From Craspedostauros australis (Eukaryota; Bacillariophyta; Bacillariophyceae; Mastogloiales; Achnanthaceae): a stretch of 64,000 bases of DNA. Shown piece by piece: positions 39,734 through 50,350 of the stretch. Location of the stretch: NCBI GenBank assembly GCA_026770025.1, contig JAMXDE010000022.1, positions 1,053,501 to 1,117,500 of the forward strand. Direction: 5' to 3'. The notes under the pieces were generated by a model. That model ran no database searches, was not told where the DNA came from, and saw only the letters and a list, made by a program, of their open reading frames with translations. The translations under genes and the position numbers were made by a program. How positions within the stretch are numbered: the first letter of the stretch is position 1; the number at the start of each line of letters is the position of its first letter.

Positions 39734-41629
39734 ATGAACTATACGTACATTGCCTTCTTCCTGGCCTACATCGCATTGACGCTGCGCTCTGTCCACGAGG
39801 CAGCAAAGCCAGGATCATTGTGCGGAAAGCATGCAGGAGCGCCGTGCTTTCGTCCTCTCCTGAAGGAAGGCGACGCTGTCTCCATGGTTATTTCCGCCCA
39901 GTTGCCAATCCAATCCAATGCGACGGCGTCACAGCAGCTCAGGTTCACTCCGATCTGTCAATTCGACCTCACAGTCCCAAAGCTGAGATGGCACTACGGA
40001 AGCATGCAAGGAAATGAGACAAGCCTTCCTGGTCTCGGTTCCAGTGCGAATGCAGACATGAATATGAATACAAATACGAATGCAACTGCGAATACGAATA
40101 CGAATATGAATACAAATGCAACTGCGAATACGAATACGAATGCAACTGCGAGTGGCAGCAATCCAAGCCCCACCAGCATCCAGTGCAACGTCAGCATCCC
40201 GGATGCCATCCGTCGGCGATCTTCCAATGACCAATCGACCATGAAGCCATGGATGACGAGAATAACATTTCGATTGGATGATGGAACGGTCCTCAATCAA
40301 ATCGCGTTTGATCTCACCAAGATCACAGAACGCAAGTCCAGTGCCGGGATGCTCGGAGGCAATCCCACCCACGTCGATATGATCCCATACCTCAAGTACG
40401 GCCGGGAATGGATTCACGTCCGGTGGGTTGCCGAATACCGACCGTACGGGTCGTACCATCGCAACGACGGCATCGCGTTGCAAATGTCCAACGCCACCAC
40501 GTACCGACCTGCCGTTTACATCGATGAAAAGGCCGTGCGGCATTCCACAATGATCGAAATTGGCGAATCGGGAGACGGCAAGCCGCCCATACCACTGCGC
40601 ATCCGCCTCACCGCAATCTCGCCACAGCTAGACTCGATCAACATCCAAATCATCGAAGCGCTGCGGATGATGGAATCAATGCTGGGGGCGACCTCGGAAT
40701 TGGATGAGATTCGATACTTCTTGTCGGACGATAAGCTGTATCGGTTCTTCATCACGCAGGTCATCTCCTACGTCCATCTGTGGTTGGACTACGTCGCCTT
40801 TCGGGACGAAGTCCAATTCTACCGTGGCAAACGGTCCATGAAGGGCGTTTCGGTTTCCTCCGTGGTTTCCAAATTCGTGTGCTCCTTCATCATCTTCCTG
40901 TACTTGCTCGATGGCGGCGGGACGAGCTGGTTGGTCCTTGTCAGCATCGGAAGTTCGTGTCTGGCGGAGGGCTGGAAGGTGCAAAAGGTGCTGCAACCAC
41001 GCTTCCAGTGGCGCTGGCCGTGGCTTCAAACCAAGCCATGGGTGAACTCCAAAGAAGACGGCGACATCTTCGATCGCATCGCCGTCCTGAACTTGGCCAT
41101 GGCCTTTTACCCCGCTGTCATTGGCTGGGCGATATATTCGTACCAGGAGCACGACTACAAGTCCTGGTGGTCCTGGCTCATCAGCAACCTCGCCAATGCG
41201 GTGTACACCTTCGGTTTCATCTCCATGTGCCCGCAGCTGTACGTCAACTATCGTCTCAAGAGCGTGGCACATCTGCCATGGAAGGTGTTCGTTTACAAGA
41301 TGTTCAACACCTTCGTCGACGACGCCTTCGCCTTCCTCATCGACATGCCGTGGAAGCATCGGTTGATGACATTGCGCGATGACGTGGTGTTCCTGCTCTT
41401 GCTGGTGCAGGTTTACCTGTACCGTGTCGACAAGACGAGAACGAATGAATACGGGTACGCCTACGAAGGGGAGGAGAAGCAGGAGCAAGAGCGGGGCAAA
41501 GCATTAGCAGGACAAGCAGCAGCAAGTACAGCTGCAAAGACGGAAGTACAGGCAGAAACAACACCGTGGGCGTCGCTGCAAGTGGATAATCCAACAACGA
41601 CGGAGAACAAGAAGAAGAAGGACGATTAA
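39734..41629 (+). CDS. CLPTM1/CLPTM1L family multi-pass ER membrane protein
   Basis: 631 residues from ATG 39734 (MNYTYIAFFLAYIALTL, a signal-like start); an in-frame ATG at 39602 would add 44 polar residues and is less likely. CLPTM1 proteins are ER membrane proteins; CLPTM1L was described as a scramblase for GPI precursor lipids and CLPTM1 as a regulator of GABA-A receptors. Family landmarks include the lumenal beta-rich domain with VDMIPYLKYGREWIHVRWVAEYRPYG, then the membrane part with GGGTSWLVLVSIGSSCLAEGWKVQK, MAFYPAVIGWAIYSY, then SNLANAVYTFGFISMCPQLY, WKVFVYKMFNTFVDDAFAF and DDVVFLLLLVQ. The N-terminal domain has an Asn/Thr-rich tandem repeat insert. The C-terminus is charged. Confidence 0.93.
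   Translation: MNYTYIAFFLAYIALTLRSVHEAAKPGSLCGKHAGAPCFRPLLKEGDAVSMVISAQLPIQSNATASQQLRFTPICQFDLTVPKLRWHYGSMQGNETSLPGLGSSANADMNMNTNTNATANTNTNMNTNATANTNTNATASGSNPSPTSIQCNVSIPDAIRRRSSNDQSTMKPWMTRITFRLDDGTVLNQIAFDLTKITERKSSAGMLGGNPTHVDMIPYLKYGREWIHVRWVAEYRPYGSYHRNDGIALQMSNATTYRPAVYIDEKAVRHSTMIEIGESGDGKPPIPLRIRLTAISPQLDSINIQIIEALRMMESMLGATSELDEIRYFLSDDKLYRFFITQVISYVHLWLDYVAFRDEVQFYRGKRSMKGVSVSSVVSKFVCSFIIFLYLLDGGGTSWLVLVSIGSSCLAEGWKVQKVLQPRFQWRWPWLQTKPWVNSKEDGDIFDRIAVLNLAMAFYPAVIGWAIYSYQEHDYKSWWSWLISNLANAVYTFGFISMCPQLYVNYRLKSVAHLPWKVFVYKMFNTFVDDAFAFLIDMPWKHRLMTLRDDVVFLLLLVQVYLYRVDKTRTNEYGYAYEGEEKQEQERGKALAGQAAASTAAKTEVQAETTPWASLQVDNPTTTENKKKKDD
40056..40153. repeat. In-frame minisatellite encoding an Asn/Thr-rich tract in the CLPTM1-like gene
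   Basis: Repeated AATACGAATACGAATG and AATGCAACTGCG words (6-bp base unit) encode NTNTNAT-type residues within the lumenal domain. Many NxT sequons are created, so heavy N-glycosylation is possible. Confidence 0.9.
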
Positions 41630-41993
41630 TGCTGCTTTATTGGAGTTCAGGGTGCGCGTGTGCGGATGAGTTTAGCGCAACTGAAAGTGTCGCCTTAATC
41701 GTAAAATAGAGTAGAGCAGAGTGTACTGTCGTCGCATTTGTGTGCGGGCAGAGCGACATGGATGCATCACAGTACTACACAGTCCTCGCACCGCGAGTAG
41801 CATGACCAATAACAACAGCTGATGAGTCGGGATAGACCTCTCGATCCATGCTCCGCTTCTTCCATTTCATTCCATTCCGGTACCATGTATCCGTACTCGA
41901 GTACTGATAGAGCGCCGATGGTACAATATCATTCGACTCCGTCCAGACATACCATTCTCCGTCCAAAGCGGCCGCTTGCTTGCTCATCGCCCT
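41630..41993. other. Convergent intergenic region
   Basis: 3' flanks of the CLPTM1-like and capping enzyme genes; the palindromic word GTACTCGAGTAC lies near 41892. No gene seen. Confidence 0.5.
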
Positions 41994-44270
41994 CTATCTT
42001 CCTGGCGGTGGCGCACGCTGCAGCTTGTCCTTCTGATGCTTCAGCAGCTGATTGAGCATGTTCCCCGAATCCTTGCGGTACGTGTCACGTGATCCAGGCG
42101 GGACGCTCATGCGATATTGCAGTTCTTCCGTCGTCAAGCTTTCCGACAGCTCGAGCAGAGTGCCCAGGACGGTGGAGATGTGATTGGGCGCCACCTTATC
42201 TGGGCGCATGGTGAAGTAGTACCATTCTCCGGTTTCCGGATCGAATCCCACCTCGGCGATGCGTGCCTTGGGGGCTTGGAAATGGTCGGCTTCCAACCGA
42301 AAGCGTTCGCCCTTGGGCAAGGATACGTAGCGCGTCATGTCGACCATGGACCCTTCGTCTCCCACGACGCCCACGCGCAACGTGTCTTCAGCGTGGTGAT
42401 GCAACAACGGCATGAGCTCTACGTCGATCGTAACCGTGTCGAGGTATTTCCATTTGAGGAGGTGATGATCCGTGCCGCAGATGTAGGGCAAGTTTGGCTG
42501 GAAGATGATGCCATCCGTGAGGTGATTGTGCACGTTGCCCTTGCGGAAGGATCTGAGTCCCTTCTCCTCGATGACATTTTCAAGCAGCGCGGAGATTTGC
42601 GTTCGCGTGACGAAGTTCTTGCGCACCAGCGGCAGCGGTATCTTTGGATCCATCACGGCAGAATCCGCGAACATATCTCGTTTTGCCGTCGGCGTGCGGA
42701 AGGATGCCTGCCGCAGATGCGCCAGACGTTGCTTGAATGGGAGCTGGAGGATGGGCGTTGTGCAGTTGAGGCAGAGCACGTCGAAGACGATGAAGATCGG
42801 ACGTGGCGGGACCTTGTGCTTTGGATTGCCTCGGAACATGACGACTTCACCGTCCAGGACCGTGCCGGGTTGGATGAGGGGGATGACGGATGCCATGGGT
42901 TCCTCGCCCTTGACCGGCTTCGTCTGCTTGCCGCGCATGGCGCGATCGACCAGGACCACCGTCTTGCCAGTGAAGACCATGAAATGACGCACGCCGTCGG
43001 TCTTCTCGCTGAGGTAGTAGCCGTCGGAGGGCGCGTTCTGGATCTCCTCTATGTTGTGACGGGAGAAGCTGACGGGCATGCAGCCACCGAACTTCATGTT
43101 GGTGAGCGACGGGGACGGCATTTCATCTGGCGTGGCGATGGGACTGCGGAAGTGTCCGTTGCCACCAGCGTCCATGAACTTCTTGAGGGCGCCGCATGTC
43201 GCCAACGCCAACTGCGTGGCCTTCTTGTCTGAATGGTCCACGAGATACTCCTCGACGTCCACCGTGTCCTCCATGGGATTGATCTGCTGCAGGATCCACC
43301 ATAGCTGCAGGGCGTAGCTCTTGGTGAGGTTGGCGATCTTGTTTGGATCCGTCTCGTTGACGAGGTTGAGCATGGCCCAGGGTCTGAGTTCGTACTCGAG
43401 TTCGTAGGCCACGGCCTTGTTCTGGGGGTTGTCCTTGGGCACCGTGGTGACCTCAGTGACGTCGATCTGCCAAGCCATGTTCTTGTCCTTGCGGTAGTAC
43501 GAGCGCCTGCGCTTGATGCGCTGCTGGGTCCAGCCGTTGGGGACGGAGCGGACGTTTGGATCCACCTGTATTTCTGAGGCCAGGCTGATGCGCAGGTCGT
43601 ACTTGGCGGCCGGCAGGGTCCAGTCGACGCCCAGGAGCTTCTCCTTGTACTCCATGGTGCCCGGTCTGGGCAGGGCCTTTGCCTGCGACGCATCCACGAG
43701 GCCGGGCACGGAGATGCGTCGCTCTCCCGAGAATCCGCTGAAGACGGTCTCGATGAGCTCCGCCTCATGCAGCTCGTTGCGGATCTTGGGCACGTCGCTG
43801 GGCTTCTTGACGACGACGCTGAGCGCGGTGGAGATGGGGGAGACCTGGCTGAGGCCGGCCATGGTCCAATGCACGTGATGCGAGCGGGAGATGCCGGACG
43901 ACATGCTGTGGCGCATGTTGGTGCAGTCGAAGGCCTGCACGATGCCGCTGTGTCCTGCGACGTGCTTGGCTCCGGAGGGCGCCACGCGGCGCTGGTTGAG
44001 GTTGAGGACGCCCAGACGGCCTTCGATCTCGCAGAAGGGCTTTTGGATGGGGAACGCCTTGTCGCCCTTCTCTGCGTACTTGCGAGCCGACGTGCGTGCC
44101 TGCGTGAGGAGGATGCGCAAGCCCTCGCCCGGGTTGGGAATGGGCTTGGACAGGAAGGGATTGGCGTTGGCCGCGCTCGCACGAGCACGTGATTGCGTCG
44201 CCATCTTGGCATCCGTCTTGGACTTTTTGCTCAGCAGCCCTCCCAGGGCGCCGCCACCGCGTTTCGACAT
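41994..44270 (-). CDS. mRNA capping enzyme: metal-dependent RNA triphosphatase fused to guanylyltransferase
   Basis: ATG at 44268-44270, 758 residues, single exon. It performs the first two steps of mRNA capping in the nucleus. The N-terminal ~370 residues show the tunnel-type (Cet1/TTM) triphosphatase signature: CEIEGRLGVL at about 80-89, YDLRISLASEI, RSYYRKDKNMAWQIDVTEV and the acidic strand YELEYELRP. The C-terminal half is a guanylyltransferase: motif I EKTDGVR with nucleophile Lys near 424, VLDGEVVMF (III), FIVFDVL (IIIa), TDGIIFQ (IV) and LLKWKYLDTVTIDV (V), followed by the OB part. Animals fuse a cysteine-phosphatase type triphosphatase instead, and fungi keep the two activities on separate proteins. 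No methyltransferase domain is attached. Confidence 0.93.
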   Translation of the reverse strand: MSKRGGGALGGLLSKKSKTDAKMATQSRARASAANANPFLSKPIPNPGEGLRILLTQARTSARKYAEKGDKAFPIQKPFCEIEGRLGVLNLNQRRVAPSGAKHVAGHSGIVQAFDCTNMRHSMSSGISRSHHVHWTMAGLSQVSPISTALSVVVKKPSDVPKIRNELHEAELIETVFSGFSGERRISVPGLVDASQAKALPRPGTMEYKEKLLGVDWTLPAAKYDLRISLASEIQVDPNVRSVPNGWTQQRIKRRRSYYRKDKNMAWQIDVTEVTTVPKDNPQNKAVAYELEYELRPWAMLNLVNETDPNKIANLTKSYALQLWWILQQINPMEDTVDVEEYLVDHSDKKATQLALATCGALKKFMDAGGNGHFRSPIATPDEMPSPSLTNMKFGGCMPVSFSRHNIEEIQNAPSDGYYLSEKTDGVRHFMVFTGKTVVLVDRAMRGKQTKPVKGEEPMASVIPLIQPGTVLDGEVVMFRGNPKHKVPPRPIFIVFDVLCLNCTTPILQLPFKQRLAHLRQASFRTPTAKRDMFADSAVMDPKIPLPLVRKNFVTRTQISALLENVIEEKGLRSFRKGNVHNHLTDGIIFQPNLPYICGTDHHLLKWKYLDTVTIDVELMPLLHHHAEDTLRVGVVGDEGSMVDMTRYVSLPKGERFRLEADHFQAPKARIAEVGFDPETGEWYYFTMRPDKVAPNHISTVLGTLLELSESLTTEELQYRMSVPPGSRDTYRKDSGNMLNQLLKHQKDKLQRAPPPGR

Positions 44271-44770
44271 TGTGTTGTGTGTTGTGTGTGGTAGGGTATG
44301 GGTATGGGTATGGATACGAGTATGGATACGAGTATGGGTAGAGTAGAGTAGGATGTGGTGGGGATGAATTGGATGGTTGTGCACATGCACAAATATAGAA
44401 TAATAGAATACGAGTAGAATAGAATACTATTATTGATGGGCAGGTGTGGGCTCTTTGAGGAATATTACTACTGCTGCGACCTCCCAGAGTGTGCGGGAGA
44501 TTGGTTGTCTCTGTTGGTTGGAGACGGAAGATCTCGCGAACGTGAGAGAAGGAGGGAGCGAAGTTCTGTTTCGCGAAAGATAGCAACGTTGTTGACTCGT
44601 TCGATTCGTGCGGCGGAGGTCGTCCAAAACAAAAACACAGACTCCGGCCATAATCCATCATTAGAACCATCTGCATACCTCATCACATCATAGTCGTACA
44701 CATCATAGTAGTACACAGCATACGCCTACGTTTCGATAAAATCAAAGACACAGCAAAGAAGGAAGATGGC
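44271..44770. promoter_or_regulatory. Divergent promoter region between capping enzyme and GCN5 genes
   Basis: Holds a GGGTATGGGTATGG / GGATACGAGTATGG repeat at 44292-44345 within the 5' UTR side of the capping enzyme gene, and an AT-rich TAGAATA cluster at 44396-44435. No gene seen. Confidence 0.5.
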
Positions 44771-46473
44771 ATGATGACAACTAACGAAGGGGACAAGCAG
44801 AATGACAAGGATGACGATACAGCAAATGCAACATCACATGGATCTGCCAAGACAGATGACGAAAGCAAGCAAGAGAAGGACAATCTAGCGGAGAAGAAGG
44901 CAGAAGCCGGCGACGGTGACAAGGATGAAAGCAATGAAAAAGGCGACGAATCGACGCCATCATCGTCACCAATGGAAGAAGAAGAAGAAGAAGAGAAGCA
45001 AGCTACCACCAGAGCATCGGAACAAACGAACAGAGACAAGCCCGAAGCCTCGAACAGGACAGCTGTGGACGATGGCGAAGCCACAACGAAAGAAGGCAAA
45101 GCACGAGATGCAGCTGAGAAGACCACAACAGCATCGACGGCGATGACGGCAGCGACGACGGCAGCCGATGGGAATAAAGATGAAGATGATGGCATCAAGA
45201 CGGAACCCAAAGGCCCATACGAGAAACTGCGATGGACGATTGTGGAGAATGATGGCACCCCGCGCAACCTCATCAAGCTGGTGGCATTGAAGACCCTCTT
45301 CTCACGCCAGCTGCCCAAGATGCCTCGCACCTACATCGCTCGTCTGGTCTTTGATCGACGCCACACTTCATTGGCGATCCTCAGCGACGATCCATCGCTC
45401 AAGGGTACGGACGACGAGGTCATCGGGGCGATTTGCTTCCGTGCCTTCAACGAGATGCGGTTCGCGGAGATTGCATTCTGCGCAGTCAATGCTTCGCATC
45501 AGGTCAAGGTACGTGGTCATTTCGGTCCTCGTCGTTGCTACTTGCATTGCTGTTCATTGTGCCTACTGCCGCCCTCACACTTAAAGGACGCGTCGGTGCA
45601 CCAACAGCCAATGAAATGCTCACGGCACCTCATTCATTCCCTGACTCACTCACGACATGCATCTCTCAATGCTTGCACCATGCACCTACGTATGCGCAGG
45701 GATATGGAACCAAGCTGATGAACTTGCTGAAGAACGAAGCCATCGTTCGTGGCATCGAGTACTTCATCACGTACGCGGACAACTACGCCATTGGGTACTT
45801 CAAGAAGCAGGGCTTCACCAAGGCAATCGCCATGCCCAAGAGCCGGTACACGGGCCTCATCAAGGACTACGACGGCGGCACGATGATGGAATGCTACGTG
45901 CATCCGTCCATCGATTACACCCGCGTGCCGGAAATGATCGCGGCGCAACGCAAATTCATCATCGATCGCATTCGACTGCGCGCCAATTCGCACAAGGTGT
46001 ACCCGCCGCTTCCCAAGGACTTCCAACCGCGCTTGGACGGATCGTCCCGCGGCAACGAATCCGCCGCGCTCGCCATGGCGATCCCCGGCATGGCGGAGGC
46101 CGGTTGGACCCTGCAGGATCTGGTCTCATCGACAGGCCAAGGCAAGGAGGCCGATCGGGCCAAGAATGCGCTGAAGAGCGAGCTGCTGGCGGTGATCCGC
46201 AAGATCGACGAGCAGCAATTCGCGTGGCCCTTCCGGCAGCCCGTCGATACGACGGAGGTGAAGGATTACCTGGAGGTAGTGAAAACTCCCATGGACCTGT
46301 CGACGATCGAAAAGATGATCCGCAAAGGCGACCACTACAAGTCCAAGCAGATGCTGTACGCCGATCTGATGCTGATGGTGAACAACTGCAAGCTGTACAA
46401 CGACGAGAAGAGCACCTACGTGTCCTGCGCGATGAGTTTGGAGAAGTTCATCATGCCCTTATCCTTGAAGTAG
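44771..46473 (+). CDS. GCN5: Histone acetyltransferase GCN5/KAT2 with bromodomain
   Basis: Exons 44771-45508 and 45700-46473 give 503 residues; the 191-bp intron is GTACGT...GCAG, phase 0, and splits the acetyl-CoA binding motif exactly between HQVK and GYGT. GCN5 is the SAGA/ADA acetyltransferase that modifies histone H3 tails. The N-terminal ~150 residues are acidic and Lys/Thr-rich low complexity, in place of the animal PCAF domain. The GNAT domain has KTLFSRQLPKMPRTYIARLVFD, the catalytic Glu in FAEIAFCAV, QVKGYGTKLMN and YFITYADNYAIGYFKKQGF. The C-terminal bromodomain has WPFRQPVD, VKDYLEVVKTPMDLSTIEK and the acetyl-lysine Asn in NNCKLYND. All key residues are present. Confidence 0.96.
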
Positions 46474-47372
46474 TGCTTGGCGGTGGCGGTGGCGGTGGCC
46501 GATTGGGTTGAATGGTGTTGGTGTTGGTGTTGGCGATGGTGATGTTGATGATCGCATCCAGTCGCGCAGAATCTACAAACAAATGAGTAGTCGGAGAGTA
46601 CTAAGAAGCGAGTGATAGTAGTCGTACGATACCAAGGGAATAATACGGATACTAATACGATTAGATTAGAGTAGAGTAGAGTAGAGCAGGGTAGCGTAGT
46701 GTAGCCGCGCTCAACGATTGTCCACATCTCAATTTTCTGGACAGCACCGCGTGGCGAAGAACAGCAACTGGGCACATCGCGCACCTCGCGCGCACCGTGG
46801 AGGAAAGGCATTGGACATGTGTGGTAACGCCAAAGCTGCCGAACAGCCGAACTGGCGAATGACAAAAAGATTTGGCTCACAGCCACCAAAGACAACGCAA
46901 CAAGAGCCGCCCGCGTGCGTCTGTCCGTGTTGACGCAACAACAGTTTTCAAACGAGCACGTGGCGACGTACCTGTACGACTGCCAGTACAAGCCACAAGA
47001 AGTGGAGGTACCCACAGTACCACCAAAGACACACAACACACGCAACAGACAAACGATCACACCACAACTCTCCTTCCGGCTCATCCCACTCGCATCCTTC
47101 CACCTTTGGACACCCAGATACGCAGATACGCAGATACGCAGATACAAGACATATTATATAATATTAGTAGAATATAATATAGTAGAAGCCACTGGGAGAC
47201 GAGAGGGAGGCGATCTCTCCACTGGCAACCCAGGCTCATCCCGATCCATCGCATCCATCCTCTGAGTTGGCACATTCATTTTCTCCCTCCACAGTCTCAC
47301 CAATTCTTCGCTGCTCTTCATCCAGCTTCATTTCTACTCGCAGACAGCCATCACCACACAGCACAGCACAAC
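46474..47372. other. Intergenic region
   Basis: 0.9 kb with a GGCGGTGGCGGTGG run near 46480, a (TGTTGG)n tract near 46512-46535, an (AGAGT)n tract at 46668-46692, a (CAGATACG)n tract at 47117-47145 and an AT-rich block at 47150-47185 (ATATTATATAATATT). It is the promoter side of the CBS-PP2C gene. No gene seen. Confidence 0.55.
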
Positions 47373-50064
47373 ATGGTGATCACCAAAGAGACAACGAGGA
47401 GAATGGCGCGCCTGCTGAGTGCCCCAACAGACCGAAGAGCGCATTCCATTTGGTCAGCCTTCGCCTCTCATCATTCGCCGTTGGCGTCACCACCACAGAA
47501 CACCAGCAATCCCATGGCGCTGTCCCAGGGTCGATCATGCAAACAATACATGCAGGTTCACAGAATGCAGCGTCCCCGCGTGGCCGCGAGATCCATGTCC
47601 GCAGAACCCTCAGAGTCATCCGACGCTGCCGCAAAGAATGAGGACCGAACGAGATTCATGGATTCGGTCGTCACCAAAGAAGATGTGCAACAGGAAGCGA
47701 AGAAACAGGGTCGATTGTCTGATGTGAGTTCCTTGTCAGCCACCCCATTCGCTGTTGGCTCTGATCCTTATGTTTGCATTGTTCACACTTCGAGTTCACA
47801 CTTCGAGTTCACACTCCAAGTTGCGCAGGAGAAGAATGATCCGTCATTTGCCTTCGAGGAGCATGGTGCGCAAATGACAACGACAACAACGACAACAACA
47901 AAAAGAAATGAGGGAAAGAAAGGAAGAAAAGTCATGGCTGCCGTGGAGCATTGTCCTCATGGAACTGATGCCAACTGCATTCTAATCGGCAGCATACTCC
48001 ATGACTTTGCATCAACATGAGACTCTTGTCGCTGCACGGAATCGTTCCATCCCTCACATCATTCATTGCATTCCGCAAATACCTTCATTGTCATTGCATC
48101 AACACGCAACGCATCACATTCAACACTCACCAACGCAATGAAACGTAACACAACGTACCCACACGCAACAACCTGGACAGGTCCGGATTTCGGATGTCCT
48201 CAAAGCAAAGCATGAATTCAGGTGGGTCGATCCTGTGGTGCAGCGGGATGCCACCCTCCAAGAAGTCATTCCCACCGTCATCGATGGCGGCTTGTCGGGC
48301 ATGATGGTCGTGGAAGAGTCAGCGGAGATCACCCAGGGAGCGCTCGAGCCACCCAGGAAATCACGCAAGGTCGTGGGATTGCTCACATCACGTGACCTCC
48401 TGCGGATCCTCGCATCCGGAATCAAGGACGGTGAAAACCTCAATCACATCTTCTCGACCCCCGTCTCCTCCCTCATGACGCCCATATCGCAGGTCGTCTA
48501 CGGCAGACCGGAGGAAACTATCGGCGTTTGCAGAACCATCATGGCGAAGCTCGGTATCAAATGCCTCCCCATCCTCAGCAAGAAGGGCGAGGTCGAGGGT
48601 CTCATCACGGCGCGGGACATGTCCGACTACGGTCTCAGCGCCACCGACAAGGGAGGCAAGAAATCATACCTCCGCAATGTCTCCGAGCGCGTTGGTCTCT
48701 CCAGCAACACCAGCATGGCAGATCCGCCGACCTACCTTCAGGCGCATCTGGGCATGGAGCAATCACCCCTCTTCGTCAATATGGCCGTCCACGAATTGCC
48801 GCATCCATTCAAGTCCAATGATGGTGTCGGCGCCAATCGTCGCGGTAAGTTCGTCGTCTCCAGTTCCGGCTGTTTTGTGTTCATTTACTACTATTGCACG
48901 TCTTATGCAATTGATACAACAGCGTGCCTATTTCCATCGACGCACATCTCTTAGTTTGCACCCAGCCATGTCCATCCTCACACACCATGCCCATCATCAT
49001 TCACATACATGCACGATCCAACCGATTATGATCCTTTTTTTGCAGACTTCGGCCCCAACGAGCACACCGACGACGCAGAATTTTCAGAGGATGCAAATTT
49101 CATCACCACCGTGCGGCTGCCGGACGAGAAGGACGGGACGCTGCGTGAAATGACGTACTGCGGCGTTGCGGACGGAGTGGGAAGCTGGAGAGAGTACGAC
49201 GTGGATCCCAGAGAATTCTCTCACAGGCTCATGGAGGAATGCGCCAGCATCGTCGAGGAGGCAAGTCCGGATCACACCACCTCTGCCACCACCGACCGGA
49301 GGCTGGGGAGGGTCGTCGCACCGTCGCAGGTCCTTGCACAGGCCTACGAGCGGGTCAAGGCGGCAAACGTCATTGGCTCCAGCACCGCTTGCGTCGCCCT
49401 CTTCGACAACACCCGCCATCAGCTGCACTTCTCCAACCTCGGCGATTCCGGCATCATCGTGCTGCGACACATCGATTCGGACGTCGCCGGAGCGCTCAAA
49501 CGCGACAAGCGAACGCCGCGCACGGAACGCAAAACGGATCTCCGCGTCGCCTTCGTCTCCCAGCAGCAGCTCCGATCCTTCAATCATCCCTACCAGCTCG
49601 GATGGACCGGCAAGGAAATCGGTGAAGACGAGGACACCAGCTTCCGGTCGGCCAAGGAGTCGTGCAACAGCTCCATCCACGTCCGAAGAGGCGACATCAT
49701 CATCATGGCGACGGACGGACTGTTCGACAACATCGACACGGATGACATTGCGACGATCGCCCTCGAATGGGAGCAGCAGAATGGCTTCATCCGCGGTGGC
49801 GACGTTGCGGCGCGTCAACGACGATGGCAGATGGGCAATTCCCTCACAGTGCTGTCGTCCGAACGGATAGACGATTTGGCGCAGAGGCTCTCGCAACGTG
49901 CCAGGGAGAACAGCCTCGACACCAGCATCGATTCGCCCTTTGCCATCCTCGCCAAGGAGAATGACATCATGTGGAGTGGCGGTATGCCCGATGATTGCAC
50001 CGTCATTGCGATGCACGTGGTGGGACGCTCTGCGAAGGATCTCATGGACAAGGATCACCAGTAG
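47373..50064 (+). CDS. Mitochondrial-type PP2C phosphatase with N-terminal CBS domain pair (fusion)
   Basis: Exons 47373-47723, 48181-48844 and 49046-50064 give 677 residues; introns of 457 and 201 bp join in phases 0 and 1. The N-terminus is Arg/Ser-rich without acidic residues in the first stretch, a plausible mitochondrial presequence. Residues about 118-300 form two CBS motifs (VQRDATLQEVIPTVIDGGLS, VVGLLTSRDLLRIL; then VCRTIMAKLGIKCLPIL, EGLITARDMSDYG), which usually bind adenine nucleotides. The rest is a PTC7/azr1-type PP2C: CGVADGVGSWREYDVDP, the Asp in NLGDSGIIVL, IIMATDGLFDNI and DDCTVIAM. Nucleotide-regulated dephosphorylation in mitochondria is the natural inference. Retention of either intron would separate the domains. 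Confidence 0.87.
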
Positions 50065-50350
50065 CACACACGCGGTTTCTTTCGGTCTGAATTATTGTAT
50101 TCTACGTTGCTGAACTCATTGAGTTCATTGAGCGACTGATTGCCTCCCGAGTTAGAGTGCTTCACTGCCGCAGCATACCAATACGATCTGAGAATATTGA
50201 ATCTCCCCACAACATAAAGGAGCATTCGACTATTATACTCCACGGTATTAGCACTTCTATTTCCAGACATGCTCGTGCACACACATACGCTTGTAGAAGT
50301 ACTCATAGCTGCCGCTTCCCTGATCGACGAGCCACACTGTGCATTCACTT

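Noticed and set aside
42117-43232. 371-codon plus-strand ORF opposite the capping enzyme
   Set aside because: Antisense of a conserved coding region; no recognisable domain.
49084-50067. 327-codon minus-strand ORF opposite the PP2C domain
   Set aside because: Antisense shadow; the plus strand carries all PP2C motifs.
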